NCBI GenBank assembly: GCA_964213345.1
Contig: CAXOVX010000050.1
Coordinates: forward strand, 1 to 9,628
Direction of reading: 5' to 3'
Source of the DNA: CAXOVX01 sp964213345
GTDB lineage: Bacteria > Pseudomonadota > Alphaproteobacteria > Rickettsiales > Midichloriaceae
Length of the DNA stretch: 9,628 nt
Shown: piece by piece, positions 5,779 through 9,628 of the stretch
Numbering within the stretch: the stretch's first letter is position 1
Layout of the letters: the number at the start of each line of letters is the position of its first letter
The notes under the pieces: generated by a model
What the model was told of the DNA's origin: nothing
The model's database searches: none
What the model saw: the letters and a program-made list of their open reading frames with translations, nothing else
Program-made: the position numbers and the translations under genes

Positions 5779-7085
5779 ATATCAGAGTAAAAATTTCTAC
5801 AGTAATTTGCAGTCTCTTCTATACTGCATTCTACCATGGAGTTGGTTTGACGGATTTTTATTTCAACTACGCTATTTATGGCCTTTTTAGGCCCTATGAT
5901 TATCTGCAGTGGAAGGCCAATAAGGTCCATCTTGCTAAATTTCACCCCAGCACTTTCATGCGTATCATCGTATAATACCGAAATGTCCGCATTAATTAGG
6001 TGTTCATAAATCCGCATTGATACGGCATCACAAAGAGCGTCACCAGATTTAAGATTAACAATCCCACATTGAAATGGTGTTACTGCCTTTGGCCATATAA
6101 TGCCCAAATCATCATGACTAGACTCAATAATTGCACCCACCAACCTCGAAACACCAATTCCATAACACCCCATCTCTGGGAATATGTATGTTCCATCATC
6201 CATCTGGATTTTAACATTCAAGATTTTTGTGTACCTATTGCCAAGATAAAATAACTGCCCGACCTCTATACCTTTGCTAACACGTAATCTGCTTTCCGGC
6301 ACTTGGCAAGCTATTAAATCATGTTTTTCCTCTTCTCTTGCATAGAATGTTCCTAGCATAGCGAGGTCGAAATCTTCATTTTTTAAAGCGCCTACAATTT
6401 CACTATCGTAATATACTGTACTCTCGCCGGTGTTGGCCAAGATATGCAATTCATGAGTGTAATTACCTCCCATATCGCCACTGCTAGCCACTACTGGGAT
6501 CGCTGTTAATCCCATGCGGCCATATATCCTTAAATAAGCCTTCAACATCTTATTATAGGATGATAGAGCTTGTTTCTCCGTCAAATCGAAAGAATATGCA
6601 TCCTTCATCAAAAATTCTCTACATCTCAATACCCCGTATCTAGGCCGTATTTCATCACGAAACTTCCAGTGTACCTGATATAAAATTTTCGGTAAATCTT
6701 TGTAGGATTGTACGTTATTACCAAACAATTCCGTTACTACCTCTTCCGCAGTGGGGCTAAAAACCAACTCGTTATCGTGTTTATCTCTCACCATTAAACT
6801 TTCTTTGCTCATTTCGCCACCATCCCTATATCTGCCGGATTTTTTCCATAAATCCGTTGGCTGCATTAGAGGCATAAGAATTTCAAAACTGTGAGCTTTA
6901 TTCATCTCCTCTCGTATTATTTGCTCAACTTTTTGGAGTACCGAAAGACCTAAAGGCAACCAATTATATATACCACTAGTGACTTGTCTTATCATACCAG
7001 CTCTTAGCATTAATTGATGAGACACTATATTGGCTTCAACTGGTTTCTCTTTCAAAGTAGGCAGAAAGTAACGCGATGCTAACAT
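5766..7085 (-). CDS. proS: Prolyl-tRNA synthetase, short alphaproteobacterial type
   Basis: ProS charges tRNA-Pro with proline. The 439-residue length fits the alphaproteobacterial form that lacks the INS editing domain found between motifs 2 and 3 of E. coli ProS. Class II features in order are motif 1 (about 46-76, ending EILMPLMQP), the TxE-type loop SPTAEEV (110-116), motif 2 with FRDEIRPRYGVLRCREFLMK (142-161) followed by DAYSFD, and motif 3 with GCYGIGVSRLVGAIIE (306-321). The anticodon-binding domain (about 335-439) includes LYDDTHESAGVKFSKMDLIG and IIIGPKKA. The opening MLASRYFLPTLKE is the usual family start, supporting the ATG at 7083-7085, with AGGA just upstream. It is 26 bases after the lipoprotein gene and overlaps tsaD by 13. 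Nothing suggests decay. Confidence 0.97.
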   Translation of the reverse strand: MLASRYFLPTLKEKPVEANIVSHQLMLRAGMIRQVTSGIYNWLPLGLSVLQKVEQIIREEMNKAHSFEILMPLMQPTDLWKKSGRYRDGGEMSKESLMVRDKHDNELVFSPTAEEVVTELFGNNVQSYKDLPKILYQVHWKFRDEIRPRYGVLRCREFLMKDAYSFDLTEKQALSSYNKMLKAYLRIYGRMGLTAIPVVASSGDMGGNYTHELHILANTGESTVYYDSEIVGALKNEDFDLAMLGTFYAREEEKHDLIACQVPESRLRVSKGIEVGQLFYLGNRYTKILNVKIQMDDGTYIFPEMGCYGIGVSRLVGAIIESSHDDLGIIWPKAVTPFQCGIVNLKSGDALCDAVSMRIYEHLINADISVLYDDTHESAGVKFSKMDLIGLPLQIIIGPKKAINSVVEIKIRQTNSMVECSIEETANYCRNFYSDICRY

Positions 7086-7111
7086 TATCCTATATCAATA
7101 TTTTTGTGTTC

Positions 7112-8533
7112 CTATTCAATTTGTTTCTCCTCTGATGTAAGGATGGGTACAGATATCTCTACCAATTTACCGTCTTTTATTTCTGATATCGCAAATTCTC
7201 GGGAATTTGTGCCATCTTGATTAATGGTCACTATACCTGTTGCAGATTGAAAGTTACGATTTTTAAAATTCCAAAGTAACTTTGTTTTGTTGTACTTAGT
7301 ATGACTTAGGCTAGTAATAGCATCATAGGCCGCTAATGCAACCTTGTTTGGTAAATAACCGTAGTTCTGGGAGAATTTATCGTAAAAAGCTTTTGTACTG
7401 GCAGCTGGCAGACCAACAAGCAACATCTTTTCATTCATATTAGAAAAATTCGAAGTCTTCTTCTCTTTAATACTATTTTCTGTGTTAAGTACAATTATCT
7501 TTACAGACTTATCCTTCAGTAATGTAGAACTATCTATGTGATTCGTTATTTTCTTTATTCTCCAGCCACCTTCAGGTAGTAATATTGCTACACTCATCTT
7601 CCTTTCTGAGGCACTTCCTACCTTTTCCTCTCTTATATCTTCCATATCTTCGATATTCTTGATATCCTTGTCAATACTGGCCAGGGCTCTGTCGATGTCT
7701 TCAACAGCTTGTGTAGGTTTTGTAGAATATTTATACACACTTCTTAAAAGCTTAGTATTCTTCTTATAGTGATTTTCAAGAAGATTGCCTAGATTGTTAT
7801 TTGGAACAAATGCATATACGATTTGGTACCGAGAGTGCTCGCTTTCACGCCAGTGTCTTAACGCAGCATCTAGTTGATCTGTTGATAATATACCCAATAA
7901 ATATAGTTTATCCTTTCCTGCACCTAATAAGTTTGTATCATTAGAAAGAGACATAAGTGTAATACCTTTGCGCTGCGTAAAGTCATATATCAAACGCGTT
8001 TGATTAGAAAATACAGGCCCTATTATTACATCAACATTATTGCTTTCTAATTTTTTTATCGCGGCATCTACTCCATCACTAGCACCGCAAGTATCAATCA
8101 TCAATACAGTAAAGTTATTTAATTTGTAGTCAAATAATGCTAAATGTACAGCATCAGCGATACTCTCTCCCAATTTACTGTATTCGCCTGAGAAAGGTGC
8201 TAAAACAGCAAGTGAAATTCTATCATCGTAAATCGCTTCTCTTTCATACAAAACTACATCCACCTCTTCTTGCTGCGTTTCTGCAGGGTTTAGTATCTTT
8301 TCTTGCTTTGCATCGGTAGTAGCTGGTTCTTTCGTTGATTCTATGATCTCAGGTGCTGAAACTTCCCTATTTTTTACTGTTTCATTTTTAGCTATTACTG
8401 CAATTTTTTCTTTAGCTTTACAAGCGGTAAGTAGTATGCAGCCAAATAATGCCAACAGCACTGCAAGCTTCACAAACATTCCTGAACATAGCTCGTTGAA
8501 ACTAGGAAGAGTCTTTTGTTGATTACGCACCAT
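7112..8533 (-). CDS. LpoA/LppC-like penicillin-binding protein activator, lipoprotein
   Basis: This is a predicted outer-membrane lipoprotein of the periplasmic-binding-protein fold, in the family annotated as penicillin-binding protein activators (E. coli LpoA/YraM stimulates PBP1A). A hydrophobic signal segment (residues 20-35) ends in the lipobox LLTAC, placing the lipidated Cys at 38. Residues 40-100 are a charged Lys/Glu-rich linker. The binding-protein domain (about 105-465) begins ISLAVLAPFSGEYSKLGESI and continues with VDVIIGPVFSNQT (167-179), VALAAYDAITSL (398-409) and the closing ATGIVTINQDGTNSREFAIS (431-450). There is an Asp/Glu-rich insertion at about 275-312. The first ATG (8531-8533) gives an unusually long 19-residue leader. 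The ATG at codon 19 (8477-8479) would give a normal signal peptide and may be the true start, although its AGGA abuts the codon. The gene is divergent from rsmI, as lpoA is in E. coli, and first in the operon with proS and tsaD. Identity with branched-chain amino-acid binding proteins cannot be wholly excluded, but the context favours the cell-wall role. Confidence 0.82.
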   Translation of the reverse strand: MVRNQQKTLPSFNELCSGMFVKLAVLLALFGCILLTACKAKEKIAVIAKNETVKNREVSAPEIIESTKEPATTDAKQEKILNPAETQQEEVDVVLYEREAIYDDRISLAVLAPFSGEYSKLGESIADAVHLALFDYKLNNFTVLMIDTCGASDGVDAAIKKLESNNVDVIIGPVFSNQTRLIYDFTQRKGITLMSLSNDTNLLGAGKDKLYLLGILSTDQLDAALRHWRESEHSRYQIVYAFVPNNNLGNLLENHYKKNTKLLRSVYKYSTKPTQAVEDIDRALASIDKDIKNIEDMEDIREEKVGSASERKMSVAILLPEGGWRIKKITNHIDSSTLLKDKSVKIIVLNTENSIKEKKTSNFSNMNEKMLLVGLPAASTKAFYDKFSQNYGYLPNKVALAAYDAITSLSHTKYNKTKLLWNFKNRNFQSATGIVTINQDGTNSREFAISEIKDGKLVEISVPILTSEEKQIE

Positions 8534-8556
8534 AGCTAAAAATAAAAATGAATAAA

Positions 8557-8572
8557 TTGCAACATGTTGTAA
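8557..8572. promoter_or_regulatory. 16-bp palindrome in the divergent lipoprotein-rsmI promoter region
   Basis: TTGCAACATGTTGTAA is a near-perfect palindrome (one mismatched pair, perfect core CAACATGTTG). It lies between two divergent genes and covers the best -35 candidate for rsmI. That makes it a possible operator for a dimeric regulator acting on both directions. No regulator gene is visible in the window. Confidence 0.4.
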
Positions 8573-8585
8573 TTCAAGTTATACC
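8557..8585 (+). promoter_or_regulatory. Candidate promoter of rsmI
   Basis: TTGCAA (8557-8562) and TATACC (8580-8585) are separated by 17 bases; each matches consensus at four of six positions. Transcription would start near 8592, giving the ATG at 8615 a leader of about 23 bases but the ATG at 8600 only about 8, which favours 8615. Confidence 0.35.
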
Positions 8586-8614
8586 TATAACCCCCAATTA
8601 TGCAATTTAAAATT

Positions 8615-9451
8615 ATGAAGAAAGGCATACTATACATAGTTGCAACTCCAATCGGTAATATGGATGATATCACATTGCGGGCTTTGGATGTTTTACGCAA
8701 TGTAAACTGGGTCGTGGCAGAAGATACGAGAGTGACGCGTAATTTGCTTGATCGCCACGGTATACCCGCAAAAAAGATGTTGCATTATAATGATTACTCT
8801 TCGGAAAGAGAGCATAGGAGAATTGTTGATATTATCTCTGAAGGACAAGATGTAGCACTTGTAAGTGATGCAGGTACCCCACTCATTTCTGATCCAGGAT
8901 ACAAATTAATTATGGAGGTGATAAAAAATCATATAGAAATTAAAAGCGTCCCAGGAGCATGTTCTCTTATTCTCGCAGTTACTTTGGCTGGATTGCCCAC
9001 AGATAAAGTGCTATTTTACGGATTTTTATCATCTAATGCTAATAAACGTAAACAAGAATTGGCTAAAATTCAGGCATTAAATACGACGCTAGTTTTCTTT
9101 GAAAGCGCACGCAGGCTCCTGGATATGCTTAAAGATGCACAAAGAGTATTAGGAAATAGAAAAATAGCGGTAACAAGGGAGCTAACTAAGGTGTATGAAG
9201 AAGTGCGAAGAGGGAGCATAGGGGAATTGCTAGAATATTACTCAAATGTTGGCGTAAAGGGTGAATTAGTTATAGTAATCGAAGGAAATGGTGTTGATGA
9301 GACAGCAAATATCAACGATGACACCATAGTGCAAATATTGGTCATTTTAATAAAGAACAAGAACTATAGTGTAAAAGATGCTGTCCAGGAGATTTGCAGC
9401 ATTTATAACTTACCTAAAAATAGAGTCTATAAACTAGCAATACATTTATGA
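8615..9451 (+). CDS. rsmI: 16S rRNA (cytidine1402-2'-O)-methyltransferase RsmI
   Basis: RsmI methylates the ribose of C1402 in the 16S rRNA decoding centre, using S-adenosylmethionine. The tetrapyrrole-methylase fold is plain; numbering here is from the ATG at 8600. Landmarks are LYIVATPIGNMDDITLRALD (11-30), VAEDTRVTRNLL (39-50), the SAM-site block LVSDAGTPLISDPG (87-100), VPGACS (117-122), FFESARRL (166-173), and VTRELTKVYEEV (191-202). A C-terminal helix-turn-helix-like tail (about 240-283) ends LPKNRVYKLAIHL, as in full-length family members. I chose the ATG at 8615 because the family normally begins MKKGxLYIVATPIGN; an in-frame ATG at 8600 adds five residues. The usual proline after GFL is Ser here, a minor departure. 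The stop is followed closely by insertion-sequence debris. Confidence 0.96.
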   Translation: MKKGILYIVATPIGNMDDITLRALDVLRNVNWVVAEDTRVTRNLLDRHGIPAKKMLHYNDYSSEREHRRIVDIISEGQDVALVSDAGTPLISDPGYKLIMEVIKNHIEIKSVPGACSLILAVTLAGLPTDKVLFYGFLSSNANKRKQELAKIQALNTTLVFFESARRLLDMLKDAQRVLGNRKIAVTRELTKVYEEVRRGSIGELLEYYSNVGVKGELVIVIEGNGVDETANINDDTIVQILVILIKNKNYSVKDAVQEICSIYNLPKNRVYKLAIHL

Positions 9452-9510
9452 CTCTGGATCTTGGACACGAGCAACGCTGCGTATTGGCTTAAACCAAAAG
9501 TTAAAAATAC
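9448..9510. other. Short gap between rsmI and an IS630-type remnant
   Basis: An ATG overlaps the rsmI stop as ATGA and opens a 14-codon frame (MTLDLGHEQRCVLA) before TAA. In many alphaproteobacteria yraN follows rsmI, and LGHEQR could be its beginning (family GxxAE pattern), cut off by the neighbouring element. The piece is too short to identify. The end of the IS630-type element should also lie here, but I could not define its terminal repeat. Confidence 0.25.
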
Positions 9511-9628
9511 TTACCGCAGCATGGGTTGATTTTTGAAGGCAGAGTCCACAGCATCTGCTAAAGAAAGAAGAGTATTTTTTCAATATTTTGCCTACTGGTG
9601 CCTTTAAATTGGCAAAAAATTTCTCGAT
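9511..9628 (-). pseudogene. IS630-family transposase, C-terminal end (partial at window edge)
   Basis: From the window edge the minus strand reads IEKFFANLKAPVGKILK, matching the end of the DDE domain of IS630 transposases, where the catalytic Glu is followed by FWANLK or WxxLK. Continuing in the same frame gives no family sequence. One base back, the frame reads TLLSLADAVDSAFKNQPMLR and then stops, which is the normal C-terminal helix. The switch lies at a run of six A (T on the plus strand, 9575-9580). This is either a one-base deletion in the homopolymer or a programmed -1 slip. The rest of the gene lies beyond the window, so I cannot say whether the copy is otherwise intact or whether it is the same type as the remnant at 2379-2712. 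Confidence 0.65.

Noticed and set aside
6069..6254. Plus-strand 61-codon frame inside proS, and the similar one at 8137-8319
   Set aside because: Both are antisense to well-supported genes and show no protein features.
1..9628. CRISPR arrays, tRNA or rRNA genes, toxin-antitoxin or defence genes
   Set aside because: No regularly spaced repeats, cloverleaf-like sequences, rRNA landmarks or matching protein families were seen on either strand.

Overview
This is a low-GC bacterial segment with the content of a degenerating intracellular alphaproteobacterium. ProS (439 aa) is the short alphaproteobacterial/Rickettsiales form, CdnL/CarD is of alphaproteobacterial type, and housekeeping genes are separated by long stretches of decayed sequence and broken insertion sequences. 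A flagellar hook-length gene (fliK) in such a setting points toward flagellated Rickettsiales such as Midichloriaceae. The placement is inference from gene content; I cannot run a phylogeny.

Layout. Bases 1-243 hold debris that seems to be a decayed relative of the pseudogene at 3856-4450. fliK follows on the minus strand (244-1818) with a candidate promoter upstream. Bases 1819-3173 are mobile-element debris: half of a 35-bp dispersed repeat, a 335-bp internally deleted IS5-type element with intact 17-bp terminal inverted repeats, and an IS630-type transposase remnant whose 3' part is cut by that element. A 17-bp imperfect inverted repeat lies just beyond. carD/cdnL (3174-3686, minus) has a good extended -10 promoter. 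Bases 3750-4671 are again decayed, with a minus-strand pseudogene of unrecognised, perhaps transposon, origin and an oddly C-rich stretch.

Bases 4672-8533 form a compact minus-strand operon. In transcription order it encodes an LpoA/LppC-like lipoprotein (activator of peptidoglycan synthases), ProS (prolyl-tRNA synthetase) and TsaD (tRNA t6A37 synthesis). proS and tsaD overlap by 13 bp. rsmI (16S rRNA C1402 ribose methylation) is divergent from the lipoprotein gene across a 66-81-bp region containing a palindrome. This is the same divergent lpoA/rsmI pairing known from E. coli yraM/yraL. The window ends in the 3' end of another, probably frameshifted, IS630-type transposase.

Three of the intact genes serve translation (ProS, TsaD, RsmI), one transcription initiation (CdnL), one the cell wall (LpoA-like) and one flagellar assembly (FliK). 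I found no CRISPR array, tRNA, rRNA or defence system, and no convincing new system. What deserves attention is the nested and repeated transposon debris, the retained flagellar gene, and the palindrome between lpoA-like and rsmI.
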